From Saprospiraceae bacterium (GTDB taxonomy: Bacteria > Bacteroidota > Bacteroidia > Chitinophagales > Saprospiraceae): a stretch of 41,293 bases of DNA. Made by a program: the position numbers and the translations under genes. This document shows positions 16,155 through 23,780 of the stretch, piece after piece. The DNA is taken from positions 1 to 41,293 of the forward strand of contig JABWBR010000043.1 in NCBI GenBank assembly GCA_013360405.1, read 5' to 3'. The notes under the pieces were generated by a model that made no database searches, was not told the origin of the DNA, and saw only the letters and a list, made by a program, of their open reading frames with translations. Every line of letters starts with the position of its first letter. Positions within the stretch are counted from its first letter, which is position 1.

Positions 16155-17183
16155 ATGAAAGCGCTGGAAATTATTATCGGCCTCATCTTTACCTACTTTT
16201 TGCTGAGTATTCTTGCTTCTATTCTTCAGGAGATTTTTGCCAATTTCACTTCCCTGCGGGGCAAACTCCTGCTCAAGTCGGCGGCAAGCATGCTGGAGCT
16301 CGAATCTAAAGAAGCACAGCAAGCACTTATTGACAAATTTAAAAGCAGTAAGGTTTACCAAAAATATCTTACCAAAAGTTTGGCGGGAAAAACACTCCCC
16401 TCCTATCTGACGCCCAAACAATTTGTTACGGTAGTAAAAGATATGCTGGAAGGTGAAGCGCCTGCCGCAGGAGAACGATCGCTTGACGCCCCTGCGGGGG
16501 ATGGCGGAATGGACCTCGAGGGTGTAAAAGACAAAGACCTGCGCGGCCACCTCGAAACGCTAAAAAGCCAGATGTCGCTGAACGCTCGCGATATTGGCGA
16601 TGAATTCCAGGCGGAAATTGACAAAGCCGAACAGGCTATCGCTACTTACTTCGACGAAATGATGTCGCTCACTTCTTCCTGGTATAAGCGCAATGTGCAG
16701 ACGATTATCATTATGATCGGCTTTGCGATTGCCGTGGGTATTGATGCCGATACATTTGCTATGTATCGCTCGCTATCTCAAAACTCTACCGCCCGCCAGG
16801 AAATCCTGCAAATCGCCACTGATTTTGTGGACAGCGACCGCAGTGCAAACTATCAAACAACCCCGCTGGATTCGAATGCGACCCAAGAGGAGATAGCCGA
16901 TAACCTGGGCGATTTGAAAACTAAACTCAATACGTTAATCAGCGAGGATCTCGAAGGCGCTGCTACACCGCTGGGGCTGGGCTGGGAGGAATCTGATTAT
17001 CAAGGCAAGAGTATCTGGGATTGGCTGCTCAAACTGCTGGGCTGGATGGTTACTGCACTCGCTATTTCTCAAGGCGCCCCTTTCTGGTTTGATTTGCTCA
17101 AATTGCTCACGCGCAGCGGCGGCCAGGGCGCCCAGCAACCGGTGACGATAAAGGTGGAAACGACGACGAAGGAGGAGAAATAG
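16155..17183 (+). CDS. Membrane protein of unknown function, about three TM segments
   Basis: A 342-residue inner-membrane protein. The first 24 residues (MKALEIIIGLIFTYFLLSILASIL) form an uncleaved transmembrane helix followed by QEIFANFTSLRGK. A middle helix lies at about 183-200 (VQTIIIMIGFAIAVGID) and a third at about 291-318 (LLGWMVTALAISQGAPFWFDLL). Between them are charged helical domains and an Ala/Gly/Asp-rich linker near 110-125. The C-terminus is basic and acidic (TIKVETTTKEEK). I have the impression of a widespread uncharacterised family with the GAPFWFDLL signature, but no role is known. It converges with paaC and shows no sign of operon membership. Confidence 0.65.
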   Translation: MKALEIIIGLIFTYFLLSILASILQEIFANFTSLRGKLLLKSAASMLELESKEAQQALIDKFKSSKVYQKYLTKSLAGKTLPSYLTPKQFVTVVKDMLEGEAPAAGERSLDAPAGDGGMDLEGVKDKDLRGHLETLKSQMSLNARDIGDEFQAEIDKAEQAIATYFDEMMSLTSSWYKRNVQTIIIMIGFAIAVGIDADTFAMYRSLSQNSTARQEILQIATDFVDSDRSANYQTTPLDSNATQEEIADNLGDLKTKLNTLISEDLEGAATPLGLGWEESDYQGKSIWDWLLKLLGWMVTALAISQGAPFWFDLLKLLTRSGGQGAQQPVTIKVETTTKEEK

Positions 17184-17190
17184 TAGGGCG

Positions 17191-17250
17191 AACGTTCACC
17201 GTTCGCCAACGTTCACCGTTCGCCAACGTTCACCGTTCGCCAACGTTCAC
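17191..17250. repeat. 17-base tandem repeat
   Basis: Three complete units of AACGTTCACCGTTCGCC (17191-17207, 17208-17224, 17225-17241) and a partial fourth unit that runs into the stop codon of paaC (17247-17249). It is located between convergent genes. The unit is rich in CGTTCNCC steps and each copy can pair with its own neighbour, so it may act as a terminator-like structure. Confidence 0.85.
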
Positions 17251-18014
17251 CACGTCATCCCGGGGTACGCCCTTTGTATAAACTGCATATCGGAGAGCAT
17301 ATGGCCGAGGAATTCGGAGTGGCGGCCTTGTTTGCCGCCGGATTGCATCCACGGGTTTTCGGGGATACGTAGCGTAGCTTCATTGATTACATCCTGCCGT
17401 TTGGCATCCACAAGGGGTTTGATAGCGTCGAGGTCGGCGCCGATGCCGAGGTCATACATCAACGTGTCCAACTCGTCCATCATTAGCATTTCACCCGAAA
17501 ACATCCAGAGGTCGTCGAGGGCGGTTTGCATTTTCTGGTGGCTCAGTTCGGTGCCGTCGCCCAGGCGGATCATCCACTCCGAGCTATAGCGCAGGTGATA
17601 GGTGATCTCTTTTAGCGATTTTTCGGCAATGGCTTTTATCTGCTCGTCGCTGCTATGGGTGAGCGACTGGTATAAGTAGTAATTAGCGGAATCGAATAAA
17701 AACTGGCGGACGATGGTATAAGCCCAGTCTTCGTTGGGTTGTTCTACGAGTTGTACGTTGTAAAAATCCCAGGCATCGCGAAGAAAGGCAATGTCGTCTT
17801 CGGAGCGGCCTTTGCCTTCCAGTTCGGCGGCGTAGGCATAAATAGACCTGGCCTGACCGATGAGGTCGAGCGAGATATTCGTGATAGCGATATCTTGCTC
17901 CAACACCGGGCCATGACCACACCATTCCGACAAGCGCTGGCCGAGAATCAGGGCGTTGTCTCCCAATCGAAGCAAGTACTCGAAGCGGGCTTGTGGCAAA
18001 TTTGCGGTGGTCAT
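17247..18014 (-). CDS. paaC: Phenylacetyl-CoA epoxidase subunit PaaC
   Basis: Structural subunit of the ring 1,2-phenylacetyl-CoA epoxidase, the multicomponent monooxygenase that opens aerobic phenylacetate degradation. It forms the PaaA-PaaC heterodimer and lacks the di-iron centre. The 255 residues follow PaaC family order: YLLRLGDNALILGQRLSEWCGHGP (14-37), EEDIA-type segment DIAITNISLDLIGQARSIYAYAAELEG, then HLRYSSEWMIRLGDGTELSHQKMQ and, at the end, GGKQGRHSEFLGHML. Normal length. It lies 44 bases downstream of paaB on the same strand and is the last gene of the cluster; paaD and paaE do not follow. Confidence 0.92.
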   Translation of the reverse strand: MTTANLPQARFEYLLRLGDNALILGQRLSEWCGHGPVLEQDIAITNISLDLIGQARSIYAYAAELEGKGRSEDDIAFLRDAWDFYNVQLVEQPNEDWAYTIVRQFLFDSANYYLYQSLTHSSDEQIKAIAEKSLKEITYHLRYSSEWMIRLGDGTELSHQKMQTALDDLWMFSGEMLMMDELDTLMYDLGIGADLDAIKPLVDAKRQDVINEATLRIPENPWMQSGGKQGRHSEFLGHMLSDMQFIQRAYPGMTW

Positions 18015-18058
18015 GGCAAAGCTTGATTAATATGGCTTGGTTAAAAGGCTGAAGTTTG

Positions 18059-18343
18059 TTAAATATGTTTTACCTCATCGGGCAAATTGTAAAATGTGGG
18101 GTGGCGATACACCTTGTCGTTGGCCGGGTCGAAAAAGGCATCGCTGTCTTCGGGGTTGGAAGCCGTGATATATTTGGATTCCACCACCCATATGCTTACG
18201 CCTTCGTTGCGGCGGGTATACACGTCGCGGGCATTTTCGATAGCCATCGCCGCATCGGAGGCATGGAGGCTACCTACGTGTTTGTGGTTGAGTCCGTTTT
18301 TGCTGCGGATGAAGACCTCCCACAAGGGCCAGTTATTTTTCAT
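18059..18343 (-). CDS. paaB: Phenylacetyl-CoA epoxidase subunit PaaB
   Basis: Small 94-residue subunit that bridges the PaaA-PaaC dimers of the phenylacetyl-CoA epoxidase. Family features are W-P-L-W-E-V-F-I-R at 5-13, HVGSLHASDAAMAIENARDV (about 22-41), YTRRNEGVSIWVV and the C-terminal FDPANDKVYRHPTFYNLP. It is normal in length and unmistakable. The upstream paaA ends 28 bases before this start and paaC begins 44 bases after its stop, supporting a single mRNA. Confidence 0.93.
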   Translation of the reverse strand: MKNNWPLWEVFIRSKNGLNHKHVGSLHASDAAMAIENARDVYTRRNEGVSIWVVESKYITASNPEDSDAFFDPANDKVYRHPTFYNLPDEVKHI

Positions 18344-18371
18344 GGTGACAACTGTTTTGCTTGATAAAAAC

Positions 18372-19325
18372 TTAAGCTACGCTGGATACTTGCTCCTGGC
18401 GACGGCTGCGTTTTTCGGAATAAGCCATAGCGGCTTCGCGCACCCAGGCGCCCTCTTCGTGGGCTTTGATGCGGTCTTTCATGCGCTGGCGGTTGCATTG
18501 GCCGTTGCCTTTGAGCACATTGCGAAACTCTTCCCAGTCGATCGATCCGAAATCGTAGTGGCCTCGCTCTTCATTCCATTTGAGTTGCGGGTCGGGAACC
18601 ACCAACCCGAGGAAGTCAGCCTGGGGTACCGTCATATCGATAAAGCGCTGGCGCAGTTCGTCGTTTGACTGGCGTTTGATGCGCCATTTCATCGATAGCT
18701 CGGAATTGGGAGAATCCGTGTCGGGTGGGCCAAACATCATGAGCGAGGGCCACCACCAGCGGTTGAGGGCATCCTGGGCCATGCGTTTTTGTACTTCGGT
18801 GCCACGGCATAGTGTGAGCAATATTTCGTAACCCTGGCGCTGGTGAAAGCTTTCTTCTTTGCAAATTCGCACCATAGCCCGGGCATAGGGGCCGTACGAG
18901 GTGCGGCAAAGGGCCACCTGGTTCATGATGGCGGCGCCGTCAACCAGCCAGCCGATAGCGCCGATATCGGCCCAATTCTGCGATGGGTAGTTGAAAATGC
19001 TGCTGTATTTGGCTTTGCCGCTGTGCAGGTCGTTAATGAGCTCTTCGCGATCTATGCCCAGCGTTTCGGTGGCGCTGTAAAGATAGAGGCCGTGCCCGCC
19101 TTCATCCTGTACTTTGGCCAGCAAAGCTACCTTGCGGCGCAGCGACGGCGCGCGGGATATCCAGTTGCCCTCGGGCAACATGCCGACAATTTCGGAGTGG
19201 GCGTGTTGGGAGATCTGCCTGATCAGGGTTTTGCGATAGGCATCTGGCATCCAATCTTTGGGCTCTATTTTGAGATCCGCATCGATTTTTGCCTGAAATT
19301 CCTGCTCTAAGGTCAACTCATTCAT
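18372..19325 (-). CDS. paaA: Phenylacetyl-CoA epoxidase catalytic subunit PaaA
   Basis: Catalytic di-iron subunit that inserts one oxygen atom of O2 into the aromatic ring of phenylacetyl-CoA. The 317 residues (from the ATG at 19325) show the ferritin-like carboxylate/histidine motifs [11 protein letters not shown] (73-83) and [12 protein letters not shown] (156-167). Further family segments are [20 protein letters not shown] and [14 protein letters not shown] chose the downstream start because residues 1-9 of the longer frame (MYRKKATAA) fall inside the predicted leader, right after the promoter -7 box. A predicted TetR operator overlaps the promoter. It is first gene of the paaABC unit. Confidence 0.95.
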   Translation of the reverse strand: MNELTLEQEFQAKIDADLKIEPKDWMPDAYRKTLIRQISQHAHSEIVGMLPEGNWISRAPSLRRKVALLAKVQDEGGHGLYLYSATETLGIDREELINDLHSGKAKYSSIFNYPSQNWADIGAIGWLVDGAAIMNQVALCRTSYGPYARAMVRICKEESFHQRQGYEILLTLCRGTEVQKRMAQDALNRWWWPSLMMFGPPDTDSPNSELSMKWRIKRQSNDELRQRFIDMTVPQADFLGLVVPDPQLKWNEERGHYDFGSIDWEEFRNVLKGNGQCNRQRMKDRIKAHEEGAWVREAAMAYSEKRSRRQEQVSSVA

Positions 19326-19349
19326 AGCTGCCGTGGCTTTTTTACGGTA

Positions 19350-19357
19350 CAAATATA
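19350..19357 (-). promoter_or_regulatory. -7 box of the paaA promoter
   Basis: TATATTTG on the minus strand matches the Bacteroidota TAnnTTTG consensus, 24 bases upstream of the paaA ATG. The -33 region (TTCG, 16-17 bases upstream) falls in the inverted repeat at 19374-19389. Confidence 0.6.
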
Positions 19358-19373
19358 AGGCTTTTTTATAAAA

Positions 19374-19389
19374 ACGAACATTCGTTCGT
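19374..19389. promoter_or_regulatory. Predicted TetR-family operator upstream of paaA
   Basis: ACGAAC-ATTC-GTTCGT is a perfect inverted repeat with 6-base arms and a 4-base centre, the size and sequence style of many TetR/AcrR operators. It overlaps the -33 region of the paaA promoter, so a bound regulator would block transcription of paaABC. The TetR gene at 20207-20785 is the obvious candidate. Binding is inferred, not shown. Confidence 0.6.
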
Positions 19390-19410
19390 ATTGTTCAGAA
19401 ACGAGAGGGG

Positions 19411-20145
19411 TTACTGCTGAGATTTATCACTTATGCTGATTTCCGGAAAAACCTCGGGGGGCAATTCGGGGGTGGTGCCTCGCTGGAAGGGTGTCCACTT
19501 GTTTTTCCAATTATAATATTCTATACCGAAAAAATTTCTTTTATAATCCATCTTCGATGGCTTGTCGTACACGTAGCCGGGATAATAAAAAGCCTTTCCG
19601 TTTTGCTGGGCGTAGTTGATTTCGAGGAGCATGGTAAATACGCCCAGACTGCGGTTGGATTCGTCGGGGTCGTAAAAAGCATACGTACTCGACACCCCTT
19701 CTCGACCCACGTGGATGGTGCTATAGGCAATAAGCCTGCCGTCTTTCCACACATTAAACTCGATACCTTCGCAGGGGCTGGTAGCCGAATCCGCCCGCAG
19801 AAAAACATGGATGGCGTTGAGCTTTTTAAAGCGCTGGAGGTAGTGTTTATTAAAAAGCAGGTGTTTATCGGCATCCACCTGGATGGGTTGAATATTGACA
19901 TGCAGGTCGCTGTTGCGACGCATCAACTGGCGCTGGCTTTTTGAAAGTCGAAAATTGCTAAGGCGAATACGAACGGGGATTGTGCGACACCAATTATCGT
20001 CATTGGGCAATTCAGATTCATCCGCTAAAGCATGGCTATGCCGCACGAATCCCTTACTTAGGATACGCCACCCATCTGCCAGCAGTCCGTCGAGGGTTTC
20101 CGGCTGGACAGTAGTGTAGGGCATAGATACATTGAAGAAGTCCAT
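19411..20145 (-). CDS. Arginyl/leucyl-tRNA-protein transferase-like protein, cysteine-poor
   Basis: A 244-residue protein matching the ATE1/Bpt aminoacyl-tRNA-protein transferase fold. N-terminal half: VRIRLSNFRLSKSQRQLMRRN (58-78), the family's R-x-R-x-F-x-x-S-x-x-Q-R-x-x-x-R-R-N block. C-terminal half (about 96-210) includes STYAFYDPDESNRSLGVF, FYYPGYVYDKP and KMDYKRNFFG, matching the ATE_C domain. True enzymes carry N-terminal cysteines (CGYC-type, CxxC) that are absent here; C53 is the only one left in that region. Either the enzyme does not need the metal/Fe-S site or it has another role. It lies between the TetR gene and paaA, same strand. Confidence 0.6.
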   Translation of the reverse strand: MDFFNVSMPYTTVQPETLDGLLADGWRILSKGFVRHSHALADESELPNDDNWCRTIPVRIRLSNFRLSKSQRQLMRRNSDLHVNIQPIQVDADKHLLFNKHYLQRFKKLNAIHVFLRADSATSPCEGIEFNVWKDGRLIAYSTIHVGREGVSSTYAFYDPDESNRSLGVFTMLLEINYAQQNGKAFYYPGYVYDKPSKMDYKRNFFGIEYYNWKNKWTPFQRGTTPELPPEVFPEISISDKSQQ

Positions 20146-20206
20146 ACTTTATTTTTAATACTTTCAATAACGACACAAGAGGGAATTTGGGTTCCTGTAT
20201 GTGGCA

Positions 20207-20785
20207 TTATTTCAAAATCATGCCATTTAGCAATATGGTAATGATTTCGCTTTCGAGCAAATCTGCGCTTAGGTTACGCTCCGGTTTATACCAATCGTAC
20301 AACCATCTTACGGATGAAAACAGCGTATAGAGCAGCACGGAGGCATGCAACGGCCTGAGTTCGCCCGCCTTAATACCCGCCTCTATGATAGATTTAAAAC
20401 GGCCTTCGTAAGATTTTCGCAGTGATTTGAAGTTGCCGAGATGAGGTTCGCTGAGATGTCGCCACTCGTCATTAAAAGCGGTTACCGAAGTAAGGTCTTC
20501 TCTGGCGATGCGAATATGAAGGCGAATCAGTGCCTCGATTTTGTGGGTTGCGCTTACCGGTAGTTGCTCTATTTCGGTCATACCTGCTAAGAAACGATGG
20601 GCATTGTCGAAGCATATTGTCTGAAGAATTTCTTCTTTCGAGGCGATATGATTGTACAAGCTCGAGGCCTTGAGCTGCACCGCATCAGCCAGGTCGCGCA
20701 TAGACGTGGCGGAGTAGCCTTTGTCGCGAAACAAGCGGGCGGCGGCTTCAAGGATAATTTGCTTTTTTGTTGAGTTGTCAGACAT
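20207..20785 (-). CDS. TetR/AcrR family regulator, probable controller of paa genes
   Basis: A 192-residue repressor. The N-terminal helix-turn-helix is standard: IILEAAARLFRDKGYSATSMRDLADAVQLKASSLYNHIASKEEIL (about 9-54). The remainder is the helical ligand-binding and dimerisation domain. The start at 20785 (MSDNSTKK) is chosen over 20842 because the longer version would overlap the PorP/SprF stop and add residues unlike the family. Related TetR regulators (PaaR type) answer to phenylacetyl-CoA, and the inverted repeat at 19374-19389 is a likely target, so it probably represses paaABC. The effector is not proven. Confidence 0.85.
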   Translation of the reverse strand: MSDNSTKKQIILEAAARLFRDKGYSATSMRDLADAVQLKASSLYNHIASKEEILQTICFDNAHRFLAGMTEIEQLPVSATHKIEALIRLHIRIAREDLTSVTAFNDEWRHLSEPHLGNFKSLRKSYEGRFKSIIEAGIKAGELRPLHASVLLYTLFSSVRWLYDWYKPERNLSADLLESEIITILLNGMILK

Positions 20786-20831
20786 TATCGCTTTGCAACC
20801 ACTTTGGTCATGCAGCAAATTTAATGATTCG

Positions 20832-21761
20832 CTACAATTCAAAGCGATAGGCGAGGTAACATTCGAAACCTAATCCGCGAGCCTGGCCAAAAGTACCGAT
20901 ATTATACGAGCCGAGCAGCCCTGCCCGCAAGGAGCCGTCTTTTACAAATCCCTTGTTAAATACCGACCCTACCTGTAAGGCGAGGGTTTGATTGGTGGTG
21001 TAAGTGAGGCCCGCCCAAAAGGAGTCAAACTGCTCGATGCGGAAAGAAAGATTGACATTTAGCCTGTTTACAACGCTATAGTTCACCCAAACCGAAGGTT
21101 CAAGCAGCATGGATTCCTTGATGATACGTGCCCCAAAAAGGGCGTTGCCATGCAAGGCTCTTTTGAAATTGCCCAGGCTACCGGTCTGGTCGAAGATCAC
21201 ATTTGAAGGGATCGACTGTGTACATCCCAAGCCGGCATACAGGGCATTTTTTTTATAGGGATCGCGCACCTGGGAGATATAAAACGCCCCGAAGCCCACA
21301 TTGGGCGATAATTTGTTGTTTTCTCCCACCGGCACAAAGTCGTCGTCGGGATCTTTCACCACTATGTCGAGGCCATCTACAAATATGTGGGTGACGCTTC
21401 CCATTAAACCTATGGAAAGCTGGTCGTAACGTTTGAACCCCGGCTCCAGTTTGTAGGCATAGGTCAAAGCAAAGGTATTGGTCTTGATAGGATTGACGGC
21501 ATCGTGCATAAAATACCCCCCCAGACTCATGTTTTCTTTTTCGAAAGGATATTGAATACCCAGATAAGCAGTTTGGGGGGCATCTTCAAAGCCGAGCCAT
21601 TCCTGGCGAAAGCCGGCGTCGATTTCATAGTAAGTCCAGGGAGCCGTCATGGCGGGATTCCACAAAAAACCGGTTTCTCCGAAAGGGCTTCTTTCGGGGA
21701 GTTGTTGCGCCCAGAGCCCCACGGGGAGGACTAAAACAAAGAAAAGAAGTAGTTTTTTCAT
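20832..21761 (-). CDS. PorP/SprF family T9SS membrane protein
   Basis: A 309-residue outer-membrane beta-barrel-like protein of the PorP/SprF family, which helps T9SS deliver and anchor type B adhesins. Signal peptide MKKLLLFFVLVLPVGLWAQ. Family segments are FGETGFLWNPAMTAPWTYYE (26-45), R-Q-E-W-L-G-F-E-D-A-P-Q-T, FEKENMSLGGYFMHD, then S-I-G-L-M-G-S-V and the final LGFECYLAYRFEL. It lies 10 bases downstream of the type B protein gene, as in classical SprB-SprF pairs. It is codirectional with the TetR gene that follows. Confidence 0.9.
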   Translation of the reverse strand: MKKLLLFFVLVLPVGLWAQQLPERSPFGETGFLWNPAMTAPWTYYEIDAGFRQEWLGFEDAPQTAYLGIQYPFEKENMSLGGYFMHDAVNPIKTNTFALTYAYKLEPGFKRYDQLSIGLMGSVTHIFVDGLDIVVKDPDDDFVPVGENNKLSPNVGFGAFYISQVRDPYKKNALYAGLGCTQSIPSNVIFDQTGSLGNFKRALHGNALFGARIIKESMLLEPSVWVNYSVVNRLNVNLSFRIEQFDSFWAGLTYTTNQTLALQVGSVFNKGFVKDGSLRAGLLGSYNIGTFGQARGLGFECYLAYRFEL

Positions 21762-21771
21762 AGGTCATACA

Positions 21772-23676
21772 TTAGCGCACTATCGTAAGCGCTTGTTTGA
21801 TGGCGCCCGTCTTAAAGGCTAATACATAATAATAAGTCCCGGCAGGAAGCGGTTGTCCCTTCGAAGTGCCGTCAAAACGTTCGTCGTCGCTTTGATAGTT
21901 CACTTTTTGGTAAACCAGGTCGCCCCAGCGATTATATACTCTGAGGCTGTTGGGCCCGTATTTGCCTATACTGCCGAAATCCAAGCCGTCGTTTTTGCCG
22001 TCGTCATTGGGTGTGATCAGGTTGATGCGGGTAATATCCAGCGGGTTGGTCCCCACCATTACGCTGATGGTGTCGCGAATCACGCAGGCGTTGGAGTCAA
22101 CTATCGTGACAATGTAGTCGATGCTGTCTTCGGGTTCTACAATGGGATTGGGGATGAAAGGATTGCTCACCGGATACTCGGCGTCGGCCCACTGATAAAA
22201 TTCGCCTCCCGAGGCGTAAAGCTGCAGCGGCACTCCTCGGCCGATACAGGTATCAGGGCCTGCCGTGGCCGTCACAGGATATACTTCTACTTCGATAGAG
22301 GCCGTATCCGATCCGCAGGCACTCACGCCAATTACGGTATAAGTGGTTGTAACTTGTGGTTTGGCATACGGGAACGGCGTGTCGAGTGCGCTGAGCGTAC
22401 CCGATGTATCGATCCAGGTATATGTGGCAGCCCCACTCACCTGCAATTGGAGTGAATCGCCCTGGCAAAGTGTGGTGACAATGTTGCTAAAGCTGAGGTT
22501 GACATCGCTGGAGAATACGACGAGGGTAGTATCGGCTGCCTCGCAACCTTCGCTGCTCGTTACGGTTACGCTATAAGAACCGGCATCTGTCACGCTTATT
22601 TCAGGTGTGGTTTCGCCTGTCGACCATTGATAGCTGCTGTGATCACCAGCTTCGAGCAGGCCGGTTAGTCCGGTGCAGAAAGTAGTAGTATCGGATAAAT
22701 TGACTATTGGCGACACCGGGCCGCCTATCACAAACGAAGTATCTACACGGCAGCCGTTAGCATCGGTTATGGTCAGGTCGTAATTACCTGCCACAAGTCC
22801 GGAGAGTTGGGTTGCGGCAACAGGCCCATTGCCAATATCCAGCGAATAAGGCGTCACGCCGCCCGAAACAAAAGTGATCAGACTGCCGACAGGTTCTTCA
22901 CAAAAAGCGTCTGTAACGTCGAGCGATTCTAATACTAATAAAGCGGGGGCGACAATCGTATACGTGACCTGATAGATAACCTGCCCATCCTGATCGCGCA
23001 AAAAAAGCGTATAGTCGCCCGCTTCCAGGCCGGCCAGATCTTCTGTATTGGCAGTAAAATTGTCGGGGCCGGTCCATTGGAGGGTATAGCCCGTAGGGGC
23101 ATCGACAATAGTCACATCAATTGCCCCGTTGTTTTCTCCAAAACAGCGCACGTCGTCAACACTGACTTCCACATCGGCCGGAGAGATGACTTCCACGCGG
23201 CCTGTGTCCTGCTGCAGGGCAACGGGGTCGTAAAGTCCGGGCATACTTCCCGCCGTAAAAATTTGAATAGCCAGAGGCGTATCAGTAATGGGCAACAACG
23301 TAAAAGAACCGGGAGTGCCTACGACGTCAAAAAATAAGCGCACAACAACACTTCCATCCGGTAAGGATTGGCCAAAACCCTCTACATCGAACCAGGAAAA
23401 GCGGAGTTCGCCGTCGTCGGCCTGAAAATCGCCTATAGCCACATAATCGAGGTCGATACGCTCAAAAGATTGGTAATCGAGCACGCTGGTATTCCAGTTG
23501 ATAGAAAACTGCATACTGACGATAGAGTCAAAATCGGTGCAAGTAATATCGAGCGCGAGAGTAGTTCCATTTAGTACACTAGTATCGGGTAAACTGAGTG
23601 TAATAGTCTGCGCCGGGGCTACTTGCCCCCAAATGAGTCCGGCTGCCAGGGCCAGCCAATAAAATGATTTTCCCAT
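21772..23676 (-). CDS. Cohesin-like, SprB-repeat surface protein with T9SS type B domain
   Basis: A 634-residue exported adhesin-like protein. Signal peptide to about residue 23 (ending APAQ). Residues 24-165 form a cohesin-like domain (DGELRFSWFDVEGFG, SMQFSINWNTSVLDY). SprB-like repeats follow at about 165-330 and Ig-like modules with RGxxxxxYASGGEFYQW. The C-terminal 90 residues (about 545-634) are the CHU_C type B sorting domain, with ITPNDDGKNDGLDF and YNRWGDLVYQ. T9SS delivers it to the surface, probably with the adjacent PorP/SprF protein. The stop lies 10 bases before that gene's start. Confidence 0.88.
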   Translation of the reverse strand: MGKSFYWLALAAGLIWGQVAPAQTITLSLPDTSVLNGTTLALDITCTDFDSIVSMQFSINWNTSVLDYQSFERIDLDYVAIGDFQADDGELRFSWFDVEGFGQSLPDGSVVVRLFFDVVGTPGSFTLLPITDTPLAIQIFTAGSMPGLYDPVALQQDTGRVEVISPADVEVSVDDVRCFGENNGAIDVTIVDAPTGYTLQWTGPDNFTANTEDLAGLEAGDYTLFLRDQDGQVIYQVTYTIVAPALLVLESLDVTDAFCEEPVGSLITFVSGGVTPYSLDIGNGPVAATQLSGLVAGNYDLTITDANGCRVDTSFVIGGPVSPIVNLSDTTTFCTGLTGLLEAGDHSSYQWSTGETTPEISVTDAGSYSVTVTSSEGCEAADTTLVVFSSDVNLSFSNIVTTLCQGDSLQLQVSGAATYTWIDTSGTLSALDTPFPYAKPQVTTTYTVIGVSACGSDTASIEVEVYPVTATAGPDTCIGRGVPLQLYASGGEFYQWADAEYPVSNPFIPNPIVEPEDSIDYIVTIVDSNACVIRDTISVMVGTNPLDITRINLITPNDDGKNDGLDFGSIGKYGPNSLRVYNRWGDLVYQKVNYQSDDERFDGTSKGQPLPAGTYYYVLAFKTGAIKQALTIVR

Positions 23677-23702
23677 AGTTAAATCGGTTGGGGGGGGAAG
23701 AG

Positions 23703-23776
23703 GGTTGTCGGTTGTCGGTTGTCAGTTATCCGTTCTTTTCAGAGAACCGACAACTGACAACTGACAACCGACAACC
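23703..23776. repeat. Long hairpin built from GGTTGTC heptamers
   Basis: Left arm 23703-23736 and right arm 23743-23776 are inverted copies of 34 bases each (three mismatches, one of them G-U compatible) separated by only 6 bases. Each arm is a chain of GGTTGTC, GGTTGTC, AGTTGTC-like steps. It lies between the end of the giant gene and the start of the type B protein gene, so it could terminate or limit read-through between them, although there is no T-run. Confidence 0.8.
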
Positions 23777-23780
23777 GCAT

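Noticed and set aside
18096-18668. Plus-strand frames opposite paaA/paaB (for example 190 codons) as genes
   Set aside because: They are antisense shadows of clearly conserved paa genes and show no family character.
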